Part shown: positions 7,019 through 15,073 of the stretch, in pieces
Numbering within the stretch: position 1 is the first letter of the stretch
Layout: each line of letters begins with the position of its first letter
Assembly: GCF_021228125.1 (NCBI RefSeq)
Contig: NZ_JAJQQS010000026.1
Span: 1-64,000 of the forward strand
Reading direction: 5' to 3'
Length of the DNA: 64,000 bases
Source: Streptomyces albireticuli
Lineage (GTDB): Bacteria > Actinomycetota > Actinomycetes > Streptomycetales > Streptomycetaceae
Program-made: the position numbers and the translations under genes
The notes under the pieces: model-generated
What the model saw: only the letters and a program-made list of their open reading frames with translations
Database searches by the model: none
What the model was told of the DNA's origin: nothing

Positions 7019-7597
7019 ATGCCCGCGTCCCTGGTGGCCGACACGGTGACGGAGGAGTTCCTGGCTGAGGCCGGGTCGGTGCTGGTCGAGGAGATCGAGC
7101 GGTATCTGGCCGGGCAGCGTCGGACGGCGCACCCGCTGGTGTCGAAGACGACGGCGGAGCTGGTCGAGGAGGCCCTGGGCGCAGCCCGGCCGGCGGCCCC
7201 GGTTGCCGCGCCGGTGCTGTCGGTGCCGGGGAGGGTGGCGCGCGTGCTGCCGGACTGGCTGCTGCCGGTGTTCCGGCAGGCGCACGGGGCCGGTAGGGGT
7301 GTCAGCGTCGCGGAGCATCTGGAGCTGACGGCGCTGCTGATCGAGCGGCATGGGTGGGCGCAGGGCCGTCTGCGGTCGCCGGGCGGTGCCCGGTGTCTGC
7401 TCGGTGCGCAGCGGGTGCTGGTGCGGCTGGGGTACGGCGACGAGGCCACCGCCCGCGCGGCGGGCCGCCGGGTGCAGGCCGTGCTGACGGCCCGCGGGAT
7501 CACCCAGGACTACTACGAGTGGAACGACCACCCCGACCGGACCGCCGGTGAGGTGCTGTACCTGCTGCGGCAGGCTGCCGACGGCGCCCGCAGCTGA
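7019..7597 (+). CDS. Hypothetical helical protein
   Basis: Encodes 192 residues. It is rich in Ala/Val/Arg, with helices around DWLLPVFRQAHGAGRGVSVA and HLELTALLIERHGWAQG. An excellent AGGAGGTG ribosome-binding site sits 9 nt before ATG 7019. The same general type occurs upstream of SpdB/TraB genes in Streptomyces integrative elements, where the role is unknown. No catalytic motif seen. Confidence 0.6.
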   Translation: MPASLVADTVTEEFLAEAGSVLVEEIERYLAGQRRTAHPLVSKTTAELVEEALGAARPAAPVAAPVLSVPGRVARVLPDWLLPVFRQAHGAGRGVSVAEHLELTALLIERHGWAQGRLRSPGGARCLLGAQRVLVRLGYGDEATARAAGRRVQAVLTARGITQDYYEWNDHPDRTAGEVLYLLRQAADGARS

Positions 7598-7628
7598 CCC
7601 GGATCAACTACCGCAAAGGAGTACGACC

Positions 7629-8024
7629 ATGGGGTTCTTCTCGGCGATCGACGGGTTCGTCGGCGACTGCAAGGCCGGGGCCCAGGCGAACAAGTTTGCC
7701 CGCGGGGTGCGTGTCGGTGACGTCTGGTACTCGGTCGAGACCCACGCCATGCCCTGGGGTGACGTCCAGTTCGTCCAGGAGCACAAGTTCACGCGGAAGT
7801 GCGGGCTGACGGGTCAGGCGATGTGCGGGCACCGGACGGCGGCCCACGTGTGGCTGGAGCACGATCTGGTCAAGCGCCGCCCGGCCGGGATTCCGACGCT
7901 CGAGGAGTACTCGGAGACCGGGTCGTGGCACCTGCCGGGCCTTTCCGAGGACGTCGCTGGGGCCCATGCGGAGGAGATCCAGGCGGCTTTCCGCCGCCTG
8001 CGGCAGATGATCGGCGCCCGCTGA
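7629..8024 (+). CDS. Hypothetical protein
   Basis: Encodes 131 residues, MGFFSAIDGFVGDCKAGAQA at the start. Two cysteines and several histidines (RKCGLTGQAMCGHRTAAHVW) could bind a metal. AAAGGAG precedes ATG 7629. No family recognised; part of the transfer operon. Confidence 0.55.
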   Translation: MGFFSAIDGFVGDCKAGAQANKFARGVRVGDVWYSVETHAMPWGDVQFVQEHKFTRKCGLTGQAMCGHRTAAHVWLEHDLVKRRPAGIPTLEEYSETGSWHLPGLSEDVAGAHAEEIQAAFRRLRQMIGAR

Positions 8025-8111
8025 TCCGGGGTGGCTGCCTCTCGTCGCCCGGCCGGTGCCGGGCGGCGGGAGAGAGCTGATACCGGCTCAACGACCAGAA
8101 GGGAACCGATC

Positions 8112-8765
8112 ATGACGGAGATCGAATTCCAGCCTTCCGGGCTCGCGTCGCTGCGTGTGGCTCGGCGGGTGGAGGCGCTCATGCCGGAGGCTATCGCCGC
8201 AGTCGAGCGGCACCTGGGAGAGACTGTGCCGCCGCTGACCGTGGTGATCGCCGGGCGTACCGGGCTCGCCACTGCCCAGACGCTGGCCGCCGGATGGCGG
8301 ACAGCCGGGCTCGGGGCCGCGGCCCGGTACTGGTGGGACTGCCGCCAGAATGCCCCGGAGTTCCTGGCCTGCACGACGGTGACCCGCACCGACCGGATAA
8401 TGATCGCCTTCAACTCCTCCCAGCTCCGGCGTCGGCCCGAAGAGATCCGGGCGACGGTGGTCCACGAGGTGGTCCACGCTGTGCAGATCGGCCGACCCGG
8501 TCGCCGCGGGGAGCTGCAGTCGGAACTCGATCACAACTTGAGGATTGCCGAGATGCCGGCCGGTCTGCGTCAGGTCATGGAGGCGGTGCGGGCGATCGAG
8601 GAGGCCGAGGCGTACCGCGTCGAGGCCGCCCTCGCTCCCGAGGCCGGTGAGCAGTCCGCGTTCGACCGTGCGGCCGTGCTGCACCGTCTGCTTGACGCTG
8701 CGGCCCGCTGGGATGCCGCCGCCGAAGCCGCCGAGACCGGCCTGGTGAAGGCGGGGGCCTCGTGA
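8112..8765 (+). CDS. HExxH zinc-metallopeptidase-like protein
   Basis: Encodes 217 residues. The motif RATVVHEVVHAVQ (about residues 116-128) is a textbook HExxH zincin helix, in which both histidines bind zinc and the glutamate activates water. A downstream helix with AEMPAGLRQVMEAVRAIEEA contains acidic residues that could supply the third ligand. There is no signal peptide or membrane segment, so it would act in the cytoplasm or be released with the element's transfer apparatus. ATG 8112 is chosen from AAGGGAACC upstream. It overlaps the next gene by four bases. Possible jobs include processing of a transfer protein or a host factor; none is shown. A degenerate non-catalytic zincin cannot be excluded. 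Confidence 0.6.
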   Translation: MTEIEFQPSGLASLRVARRVEALMPEAIAAVERHLGETVPPLTVVIAGRTGLATAQTLAAGWRTAGLGAAARYWWDCRQNAPEFLACTTVTRTDRIMIAFNSSQLRRRPEEIRATVVHEVVHAVQIGRPGRRGELQSELDHNLRIAEMPAGLRQVMEAVRAIEEAEAYRVEAALAPEAGEQSAFDRAAVLHRLLDAAARWDAAAEAAETGLVKAGAS

Positions 8766-8989
8766 GTATCGCCTTCCAGATCGGGCTCGCGCGGGCCCGC
8801 GTCGCCCTCCTCGCTGCTGGCCTGGCCTGGCTGTTCGGCCTCCAGGCGCCTGTCGCGATACGCGCCGCGATCGGCGGCCTCGTGATCGCTGCCGTGGTCT
8901 TCGATGGGGTCGTCGCAGACCGAAGCACCGCCCAAGCCGTGATCGACACCAAACCCCCACCCCACAACGACTACCGACCCGCAGCCTGA
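8762..8989 (+). CDS. Small membrane protein (SpdA/Spd-like position)
   Basis: Encodes 75 residues with two likely membrane segments, VALLAAGLAWLFGLQAPVAI and IGGLVIAAVVFDGVVA, and a polar proline-rich tail. The GTG start at 8762 overlaps the preceding stop, so it is coupled to the metallopeptidase-like gene. Small membrane proteins directly upstream of SpdB and TraB are usual in Streptomyces conjugative elements, where they help intramycelial spreading. That role is inferred from position and topology only. Confidence 0.6.
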   Translation: MSIAFQIGLARARVALLAAGLAWLFGLQAPVAIRAAIGGLVIAAVVFDGVVADRSTAQAVIDTKPPPHNDYRPAA

Positions 8990-9010
8990 CCCGCCAGAAA
9001 GGACGATCCC

Positions 9011-10279
9011 GTGACCACCTACGCTGCGCCGGAAGCCGGCGCCGATGCCGTCGAAGTCCGTGCCCGAGCCCTGCTGGCGGAGGCTGAAGCCAACGCGATC
9101 CAGGCCCGTACCCAGGCCGACGTCGAAGCCCGTCGTGTCACGGCGGCCGCCGAAGCCGACGCAATCCGTCTCAAGGCCGCCGAGGAAGCCGAGCGGCAGA
9201 GGATCGCCAACGAGCGGTCCGCGATGAGGCTGGAGAAGGAGAAGGCGGAGAACGCGGCGAAGGTTGCTGAGGCCAACCGTAGGCGTGAGGAAGCCGATCG
9301 GCTCGCTGAGAAGGCCCGGGAGGAGGCCGCGCAGGCAAAACAAGCGGTCGACGCCGAGGAGGCGAGGCGGGCCGAGTCGGCCACCTCGTGGAAGCGCGCC
9401 GCGCTGGGGTTCGCGATCGTGTGTGCGGTCGTGGCGCTGCCCGTGCAGATGTCGGCGTTCTACTCTCCTGGCGCGCCGTGGCTTCTGGTCGCCCCGCTGG
9501 TGCTGGAGGGCGGGGCATGGGTCGTGCTGCGCGGGGCTGCTGCCGCGGTGGACGAACGGCGCCCGCACTGGCACTACCGGCTGATCGCGTGGACGCTGGC
9601 GTTCATCGCGGCGGGCATCAACTTCGCCCACGGCCTTCGCGCGTTCGATCTCGCGACCGCTGCGGGAACCGCGTTCGCGTCCCTCGCCGGGCCCGGCGTG
9701 TGGGATCTCCATGAGCACGGCCGGATCAGGGTCAGGGACGGCAAGCTCACCCGGGCGCAGCGCAAGGAGAAGCGGGCCGCCGAGAAGAAGGCCGCGGCGG
9801 AGAAGACGGCGGCGGAGACGCGGGCCGCGGAGGAGAAGGCAGCCGCGGAGAAGACGGCGAAGGAGGCCCGGGAGGCTCTGGCCAAGGAGCGGGCGGAGAA
9901 GTACCCGACGGAGTGGGAGCACGCGCTCAAGCTTGCTGCCGCGATCGGTCAGGTCGAGGTGACGGATGCCGTGTGGAAGCGGACGTGGGACGAGCTGCAT
10001 GCCGCCGATCCGGGTGTCACCGTCGATGTCATCCGTGGCCGGAACGCGGCGGCGCGGCGCGTTCTGAGCGCCCGTTCCGAGGAGCCCGGCAAGACGCCCG
10101 TCAAGGTCACATCGTCGCAGCGTGTTCCACATCTGCCCCCGACGTCCGGGCGGGGGGCGAAGACGGGGCCGAAGGTGCGCGGGGTGCGCCGTTCTGGTGA
10201 CGCTCCGCGGTTCGTCAAGGCCGCCCGGACCCAGGCATCCATCGCTGCCAAGAGCGCGGCTCCCCACCAGCCCGGCTGA
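9011..10279 (+). CDS. SpdB-like spreading protein with coiled coils and DUF2637-type membrane core
   Basis: Encodes 422 residues. Residues 1-125 form a long Ala/Glu/Arg coiled coil (AEAEANAIQARTQADVEARR and similar). About 128-235 contain four hydrophobic segments, with WKRAALGFAIVCAVVALPVQ the first. Residues 245-310 are a second Lys/Ala/Glu coiled coil, followed by a basic tail. This is the architecture of SpdB-type proteins, membrane partners of TraB in the conjugative spread of Streptomyces plasmids. It lies directly upstream of the translocase gene, as in known transfer operons. GAAAGGA precedes GTG 9011. The assignment rests on architecture and synteny. Confidence 0.75.
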   Translation: MTTYAAPEAGADAVEVRARALLAEAEANAIQARTQADVEARRVTAAAEADAIRLKAAEEAERQRIANERSAMRLEKEKAENAAKVAEANRRREEADRLAEKAREEAAQAKQAVDAEEARRAESATSWKRAALGFAIVCAVVALPVQMSAFYSPGAPWLLVAPLVLEGGAWVVLRGAAAAVDERRPHWHYRLIAWTLAFIAAGINFAHGLRAFDLATAAGTAFASLAGPGVWDLHEHGRIRVRDGKLTRAQRKEKRAAEKKAAAEKTAAETRAAEEKAAAEKTAKEAREALAKERAEKYPTEWEHALKLAAAIGQVEVTDAVWKRTWDELHAADPGVTVDVIRGRNAAARRVLSARSEEPGKTPVKVTSSQRVPHLPPTSGRGAKTGPKVRGVRRSGDAPRFVKAARTQASIAAKSAAPHQPG

Positions 10280-10343
10280 TCTTCAGGCTGACGTCATGAC
10301 ACGCCACGCCACCTCATTTCATCTCACTGGAAGGGACCCGGCC

Positions 10344-12464
10344 ATGACCACCGCCGAACAGCCGCCGCTGAGCCTGGTGAAGAGCCCGACCCCGGTCGAG
10401 GGGACCGTTGTCGAGCATCAGGGCGGGGGGCGGGTCGTCGAGCCCCGACCGCGGCCCGTGTGGACGCAGTCCGCCGAGGCGCTCCGGCAGCACGCCGCCT
10501 ATGCCCGGGATAACGTCCTCGACTGGGCGGGGCACCATGTTGCCCACTCGCCGTACTACGTGGGGTGGTCGGTGCGCGGCTACCGGCGGCTCGGTCGTCG
10601 GTGGCTGGACGCGCACCGGGACGACTACCCGCAGATGATTCAGTCGCTCCGGCAGGCGCTGCGCGACGCGGCCGGTGACCCGGCGGCGGAGGCGAAGCTG
10701 AAGGCGATGCTGGAGGCACGCCGGGCCGAGTACCGGCGGTCCAAGCGGGTCCACTGGGCGAAGAGCGGCGGTTGGACCCTGGCCGCCGCCGGAGGTGGTG
10801 CGACCGGTGTCGTCTTCGGCGGGCTGTGGGTGGAGATCCTCATCGCCCTCGCCTTCATGGCCATCGGTGCGCGTCACGGGCGGCCGACCGCGGAGGAAGA
10901 GGCGGCTGCGGTTCGGCTGGCTGCGCCTGTGCCTGAGGGGGCCGAAGTCCTCTCCTATGACCCTCCACTGCCTCCTGCTCTCAGCGACGACGCTCTGACG
11001 ACGGCGCTCCGGGACATCAATCTGATCAAGCCGGGCGCCACGGTCAAGGTCCTGGTGGCGCCTGTGTGGGGGACGGACGGTACGGCCACGACGGTCTTCG
11101 ATCTGCCTTCGGGCGTGACGGTGAACATGCTCAGGAAGAAGAGCGAGGAGCTGGCCAGTGCGCTGGGCCGGGACTCTTCCATGATCGATGTGACGAAGGC
11201 GGGAGCCGCCGGGCGGGCATCACTGTGGATGAGTGACGTCGACCCGTTCGAGGCGCCGCGGCCCTCGCCGCTCCTCACCTCGTCCGGCGGCCTGGACGCC
11301 TGGAAGGACGGCGTCCCCGTCGCGTGGTCCAAGCGCGGTACGGCGGTCCGTCTACCGATCAAGAACAGTAACTTCCTGATCGGTGGGATGACCCGCTCCG
11401 GCAAGGGCGTCGGCGCTGCAAACCTCATCGCCGGGGCCGCTCTCGACGTGCGCATCAACCTGCGCATCGTCGCCGGGAAGCACAACGGGGAATGGGACGC
11501 ATACGCCAAGGCCGGTGTCGCGGCTACGTACTTCAAGCCCAGCCCGGAGAGGCTGCTCGCCTTGCTGAAGGCGGAACTTGCCGAGAAGGGCCGCCGGGAG
11601 GCCGAGCTCGGACGCCTGGGGAAGAGCAAGCTCATCCCCGAGGTGGTCACCCAACTCGGGGGGATCGAGCTGGTCGTTGTCGACGAGCAGGCCACCTACA
11701 CCCGCCCCGGCAAGCCTTTGCGCGACGAGATCCTGGAGGACCTGATCGAGCTGTCCGCGGTGGCGGCCGGTGCGGGAATCCTGGTCGTGCTGATCACGCA
11801 GTACCCGGAGGCTGACGTCATCCCACAGGGCCTGGCCATGAACTGCGGTACCCGCTGGGCGATGCGAGTCGACAACGCCACCCAGTCGAACGCCATCCTG
11901 GGTGGCGGGGCGAGCGGGTCCGGAAGGGACGCCTCGAAGTTCGATCCGCCGATCCCGGGGCTGGGGTGGCTGGTGAATCCGTTCGCCGGCGTGATTGACC
12001 TGGCCCGGTCCTTTGACCTCGACGAGGACGAGCGCGGGGAAGTGTCCCTGCTGCTGTCGCGCGCCGCGGAGCTGCGCAAGGTGGCGGGGCGCCTGGCGGG
12101 GCAGTGGGACGACCCGATCGAGAAGCAGCTGCTGGCCGCGACGGGTTCCTCGTCGGTGGCGGGCGGCCCGGAGCACAACGGTGTCCCGGGGCGGGACGTC
12201 CGCCTGTCGGGCGCGCAGCAGGAGCAGGTCGCTGCTCTTCAAGGCGCTCTCGCAGCGATAGATCAGCTGGAGCGGCCGGTTGCCCAGCTGGATGAGATGG
12301 CCCGGCTCATGGGCGGCAATATGGCTGGTGATCAGTTGGGCGAGATCCTGCGGCGGGCGGGCGCTGGCGGTACGACCAAGGTCACCATCGAGGGTCGAGG
12401 CCGGGTGAACGGCTACCGGCGAGAGGACATCTCGGAGGCCTTGAAGTTCCTCCAGGGGGCATGA
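10344..12464 (+). CDS. TraB/FtsK-SpoIIIE-type DNA translocase
   Basis: Encodes 706 residues. A short hydrophobic region (AAAGGGATGVVFGGLWVEIL and following, about 150-180) would anchor it in the membrane. The motor domain has Walker A GGMTRSGKGV at about 347-356 and Walker B ELVVVDEQ at about 441-448. A late VITQ-type segment (VLITQYPEADVIP) matches the FtsK/TraB motor core. The C-terminus (from about 610) is a helical and winged-helix-like region ending in VNGYRREDISEALKFLQGA, suitable for sequence-specific DNA binding. In Streptomyces a single TraB hexamer moves double-stranded plasmid DNA between hyphae, recognising repeats in a clt locus. A phage packaging or segregation role is less likely because a separate terminase is present. 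ATG 10344 follows GGAAGGGA. Confidence 0.85.
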   Translation: MTTAEQPPLSLVKSPTPVEGTVVEHQGGGRVVEPRPRPVWTQSAEALRQHAAYARDNVLDWAGHHVAHSPYYVGWSVRGYRRLGRRWLDAHRDDYPQMIQSLRQALRDAAGDPAAEAKLKAMLEARRAEYRRSKRVHWAKSGGWTLAAAGGGATGVVFGGLWVEILIALAFMAIGARHGRPTAEEEAAAVRLAAPVPEGAEVLSYDPPLPPALSDDALTTALRDINLIKPGATVKVLVAPVWGTDGTATTVFDLPSGVTVNMLRKKSEELASALGRDSSMIDVTKAGAAGRASLWMSDVDPFEAPRPSPLLTSSGGLDAWKDGVPVAWSKRGTAVRLPIKNSNFLIGGMTRSGKGVGAANLIAGAALDVRINLRIVAGKHNGEWDAYAKAGVAATYFKPSPERLLALLKAELAEKGRREAELGRLGKSKLIPEVVTQLGGIELVVVDEQATYTRPGKPLRDEILEDLIELSAVAAGAGILVVLITQYPEADVIPQGLAMNCGTRWAMRVDNATQSNAILGGGASGSGRDASKFDPPIPGLGWLVNPFAGVIDLARSFDLDEDERGEVSLLLSRAAELRKVAGRLAGQWDDPIEKQLLAATGSSSVAGGPEHNGVPGRDVRLSGAQQEQVAALQGALAAIDQLERPVAQLDEMARLMGGNMAGDQLGEILRRAGAGGTTKVTIEGRGRVNGYRREDISEALKFLQGA

Positions 12465-12486
12465 CCACCCCGGACAGCACCCTGGT

Positions 12487-12589
12487 TTGCCCCGGTATAT
12501 CCCCTGGTCGGGAGGCGGACAGGGGGCGGACACCGCCGTAAGCGACCCGGACTCCGTCCACCCTCTGTCCAGGGTGCATACCGGGGCAA
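12487..12589. repeat. 103-bp imperfect inverted repeat after traB, possible clt-like site
   Basis: The outer arms are 12-bp perfect: TTGCCCCGGTAT (12487-12498) and ATACCGGGGCAA (12578-12589). Inside, CCCTGG pairs with CCAGGG, and GGACAGGGGGCGGAC pairs with GTCCACCCTCTGTCC with two mismatches. The loop holds GACCCGGA (12545-12552). That octamer resembles the repeat I recall as the TraB recognition sequence in plasmid pSVH1. The same octamer occurs by chance elsewhere in this GC-rich window, so the position and the large hairpin matter more than the word. It could also simply be a terminator for the transfer operon. Confidence 0.5.
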
Positions 12590-12592
12590 CTT

Positions 12593-12886
12593 ATGTCACC
12601 GTCCGGGGCGTGTCCACCCCGCAAACCATCACAAATCAACCTCACGAAGGAGATCGCTGCGCCCATCACTCCGAACCCCGACTTCAACCGCGGGCTGCGG
12701 ACCGGCGACACGGTCGACGTGTACGACCCGCCCGAGCACTGCGGTACTCCTCTGCGCATATGGCGCTGCCGCGATGGCTACGGCTACCTGCTGGAGTGTC
12801 GTGCGCGCTGCGGCTACGAGATCCACGTCGATGATGCAGAATCCTCACCGAACCGCCGTACATCACAGAGGGCTGACAGTAGTTGA
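12593..12886 (+). CDS. Small hypothetical protein with cysteine pair motifs, start uncertain
   Basis: The likely product includes PNPDFNRGLRTGDTVDVYDP and then HCGTPLRIWRCRDGYGYLLE and CRARCGYEIHVDD, a small fold with four cysteines in His/Cys pairs. It probably binds zinc. A clear GAAGGAGA ribosome-binding site (12645-12652) is followed at the right distance by GCG-CCC-ATC (12659 on), not by a start codon in this frame. The only in-frame ATG is 12593, with weak signals. Either translation starts upstream or the natural start codon was lost. About 97 residues if 12593 is used. Confidence 0.5.
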   Translation: MSPSGACPPRKPSQINLTKEIAAPITPNPDFNRGLRTGDTVDVYDPPEHCGTPLRIWRCRDGYGYLLECRARCGYEIHVDDAESSPNRRTSQRADSS

Positions 12887-12935
12887 CGGCTTGACCAGCC
12901 CGAACGTATCGTGATTCTCACTGGACACGTATGAC

Positions 12936-12968
12936 CCGAGAGGCCGCCTGGCGCAGGCGGCCTCTCGG
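12936..12968. terminator. Strong hairpin terminator between transfer module and late genes
   Basis: CCGAGAGGCCGCC (12936-12948) and GGCGGCCTCTCGG (12956-12968) form a perfect 13-bp stem with a 7-nt loop. There is no U-tract, as usual for Streptomyces. It sits about 20 bp before the next ribosome-binding site, so it may serve as an attenuator of the late genes as well as end the transfer operon. Confidence 0.65.
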
Positions 12969-12989
12969 CGTATCAACAGGAGGTGCCTC

Positions 12990-13223
12990 ATGACCTCCGA
13001 ACCCCTCCTCGTCACCGAGGACATGGCCGCCGAGTACACCGGCCGGCCCGGTGTGACGATCCGCCGCTGGGCCCACGAAGGACGCATCCACCGGCACGGC
13101 TCCGGACGCGGGCGCGTGCGCTACGACCTGTGGTCCCTCCCACGCAAGACCCGCGACGAGCTCACCGGCGAGATCACCCCTGGCGCCCCGCCACCCCTCC
13201 CCGAAGGCCGCCGCGCCGCCTGA
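12990..13223 (+). CDS. Helix-turn-helix (MerR/excisionase-type) protein
   Basis: A 77-residue protein with a helix-turn-helix of the MerR/HTH_17 type: LVTEDMAAEYTGRPGVTIRR then WAHEGRIHRHGSGRGRVRYD. The R-R-W-A-x-E-G-R-I pattern is the usual recognition helix of excisionases, phage regulators and gpNu1-like terminase subunits. AGGAGGTG precedes ATG 12990 at good spacing. It sits at the head of the late operon, directly after a strong hairpin. Likely a regulator of late genes or a DNA-recognition factor; a recombination directionality factor is possible but no integrase is visible. Confidence 0.7.
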   Translation: MTSEPLLVTEDMAAEYTGRPGVTIRRWAHEGRIHRHGSGRGRVRYDLWSLPRKTRDELTGEITPGAPPPLPEGRRAA

Positions 13224-13296
13224 CCTCAAGCCCCCGCAGCCCCGCTTCCACGGACCCCCACCAGGGGCTGCGGGCCCCACCCGGCAGGAGGTGGCC

Positions 13297-14643
13297 ATGC
13301 CGCTCCCGCCCGGACTTCAGACCGTGACCGTCACCGGCAGCTACCAGCACCCCAACGGGAGCCCGTTCACCGGGCGCGTCATCTTCACCCCGGAGCCCGC
13401 CGTCCTCACCTCCGCCGCCGAGGACACCATCGTCCTCGGCCCCGTCGAGGCGCAGCCCGACGCCACCGGGGCGATCTCGGTGACGCTCCTGGCCACCGAC
13501 GCCGCGGGGGTCACACCGACCGGGTGGACGTACCGGGTCACGGAACGCTGGTACGACGCACCCGGCCGCTCGTACCCGATCTCGCTGCCCGCCGCCGCAC
13601 CCACGGTCGACCTCGCCGACATCGCCCCCACCGCGCCCGCGGAAGGCGAGTACGTCGTCGTCACCGGACCCGCCGGCCCCACGGGCCCGCAGGGACCGGC
13701 CGGGCCGCAGGGCCCGCAGGGCTCGCCCGGGTCGGAGGCCGAGGCTCAGGCGTACACCGACGCCGCCGTCGCCACCCACGCTGCCGACACCACAGCCGTC
13801 CACGGCATCACCGACACAGCCCTGCTGGAGACCCAGGCCGGCGCCACGGCGAAGGTCGCGGCCCACACGGCCGCCAGCGATCCGCACGGGGACCGGGCCT
13901 ACGCCGACAGCAGCAAGCTGTCCAAGGCCGCGAACCTCAGCGATCTCGGCAGCGTCAATACCGCCCGGACGAACCTCGGGCTCGGCAACTCCGCCACCCT
14001 CAACGTGGGGACGACCGCGGGCACGGTGGCCGCCGGCGACGACGCGCGGCTCTCCGACGCCCGGACCCCAACCGCGCACGCCTCCACGCACGCCGCAGTC
14101 GGCAGCGACCCCGTCACACTCACCCAAGCCCAGGTCACGGGCCTAGTCTCCGCACTCGCCGCACTCCTCCCGCTCGCCGGTGGCACCATCAGCGGCAACC
14201 TCACCGTCAGCGGCTACACCACCCTTCAGGGCGGCCAGTTCAACTCGGACTTCGCGGCCTTCGGCGACCTCCGGCTGATCGGCTCCGGCAAGGCATATCG
14301 ACTCCGACGTGGCGGCAGCAGCCTCGACTTCGAGGGCGGCGGAGCAGACGTGATCATCTCTGTCTGGTCCGCCGACACCTTCACCGGTACCCAGCGCTCG
14401 TACTTCCGCCTGAGCGCCGACGCCCAGAACATCCAGATCGCGGGCAAGGCCGAGTACGTCGACGGCCTCTACGGGACCACCCGCCATGTCCTCGACGGCT
14501 CCACCAACACGCTCGGCTTCCACGGCGCGAGCCCGGTCACCCAGCAGGCCGTGACCGGCTCCCGACTATCCGGGGCCGCCCTCGCCTCCCTGCTCACCGC
14601 GCTCGACACGCTCGGCCTTATCGACGACCAGACCACAGCCTGA
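13297..14643 (+). CDS. Tail fibre-like protein with short collagen-like segment
   Basis: Encodes 448 residues. The N-terminal 110 residues are beta-rich, followed by a collagen-like Gly-X-Y run (GPAGPTGPQGPAGPQGPQG). Then comes a fibre shaft with phrases common in tail fibres (KAANLSDLGSVNTARTNLGL, DDARLSDARTPTAHASTHA, PLAGGTISGNLTVSGYTTL), and a beta-rich C-terminal head. Such proteins trimerise and recognise the cell surface. ATG 13297 has AGGAGG 6 nt upstream. It is unusual that the gene precedes the terminase genes; in most siphophages receptor-binding genes follow the tape measure. That fits a circularly permuted reading of the late operon. Confidence 0.75.
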   Translation: MPLPPGLQTVTVTGSYQHPNGSPFTGRVIFTPEPAVLTSAAEDTIVLGPVEAQPDATGAISVTLLATDAAGVTPTGWTYRVTERWYDAPGRSYPISLPAAAPTVDLADIAPTAPAEGEYVVVTGPAGPTGPQGPAGPQGPQGSPGSEAEAQAYTDAAVATHAADTTAVHGITDTALLETQAGATAKVAAHTAASDPHGDRAYADSSKLSKAANLSDLGSVNTARTNLGLGNSATLNVGTTAGTVAAGDDARLSDARTPTAHASTHAAVGSDPVTLTQAQVTGLVSALAALLPLAGGTISGNLTVSGYTTLQGGQFNSDFAAFGDLRLIGSGKAYRLRRGGSSLDFEGGGADVIISVWSADTFTGTQRSYFRLSADAQNIQIAGKAEYVDGLYGTTRHVLDGSTNTLGFHGASPVTQQAVTGSRLSGAALASLLTALDTLGLIDDQTTA

Positions 14644-14656
14644 CTGAGGAGCCCCG

Positions 14657-14998
14657 ATGCCCCGCGTCAACGTGCCCGTCACCTCGATCACCCGCACGGG
14701 CATCGCCCCCGCTACCGAGGTCAACGGCGACGCCACCAACAACCACTCCCTGACGAACAACGGCACCACCTGGCTCATGGTCCGCAACAGCGGATCCACC
14801 GTCGCCCGAGTCGTCAGCGCGATCTACGAGAACACCGTCGACGGACAGACCGTCCCCGCCAAGACCTGGTCCATCCCCACCTCGTCCACGAGGTACATCG
14901 GCCCCTTCCCCGTCCGACTCTTCGGGACGCTCCTCCTCATCGACGTGGACAACGCCGAGCTCAAGCTGTCCGCGTACACCCTCCCCGCCACCACATGA
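14657..14998 (+). CDS. Beta-rich phage structural protein
   Basis: Encodes 113 residues with Thr/Ser/Asn-rich beta strands (VNVPVTSITRTGIAPATEVN, NSGSTVARVVSAIYENTVDG). There are no cysteines and no membrane segments. Composition and location 14 bp after the fibre gene suggest a head-decoration or fibre-accessory protein. GAGGAGCC precedes ATG 14657. Exact role unknown. Confidence 0.6.
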   Translation: MPRVNVPVTSITRTGIAPATEVNGDATNNHSLTNNGTTWLMVRNSGSTVARVVSAIYENTVDGQTVPAKTWSIPTSSTRYIGPFPVRLFGTLLLIDVDNAELKLSAYTLPATT

Positions 14999-15017
14999 CC
15001 CCCCGGGCCCCCGGGAA

Positions 15018-15033
15018 GGCCCCCCGGGGGGCC
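15018..15033. terminator. 16-bp GC palindrome between structural gene and HNH gene
   Basis: GGCCCCCCGGGGGGCC is a perfect palindrome in the 75-bp gap, surrounded by further GGGCCC blocks from 15001. It may stop transcription or belong to the packaging-initiation (cos) region, which in phages with an HNH nuclease next to terminase usually lies close by. Neither role can be proved from sequence. Confidence 0.35.
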
Positions 15034-15073
15034 CGCGAAGGTACCCCGGGGCACAGACCAGAGAGGGGGGAGC

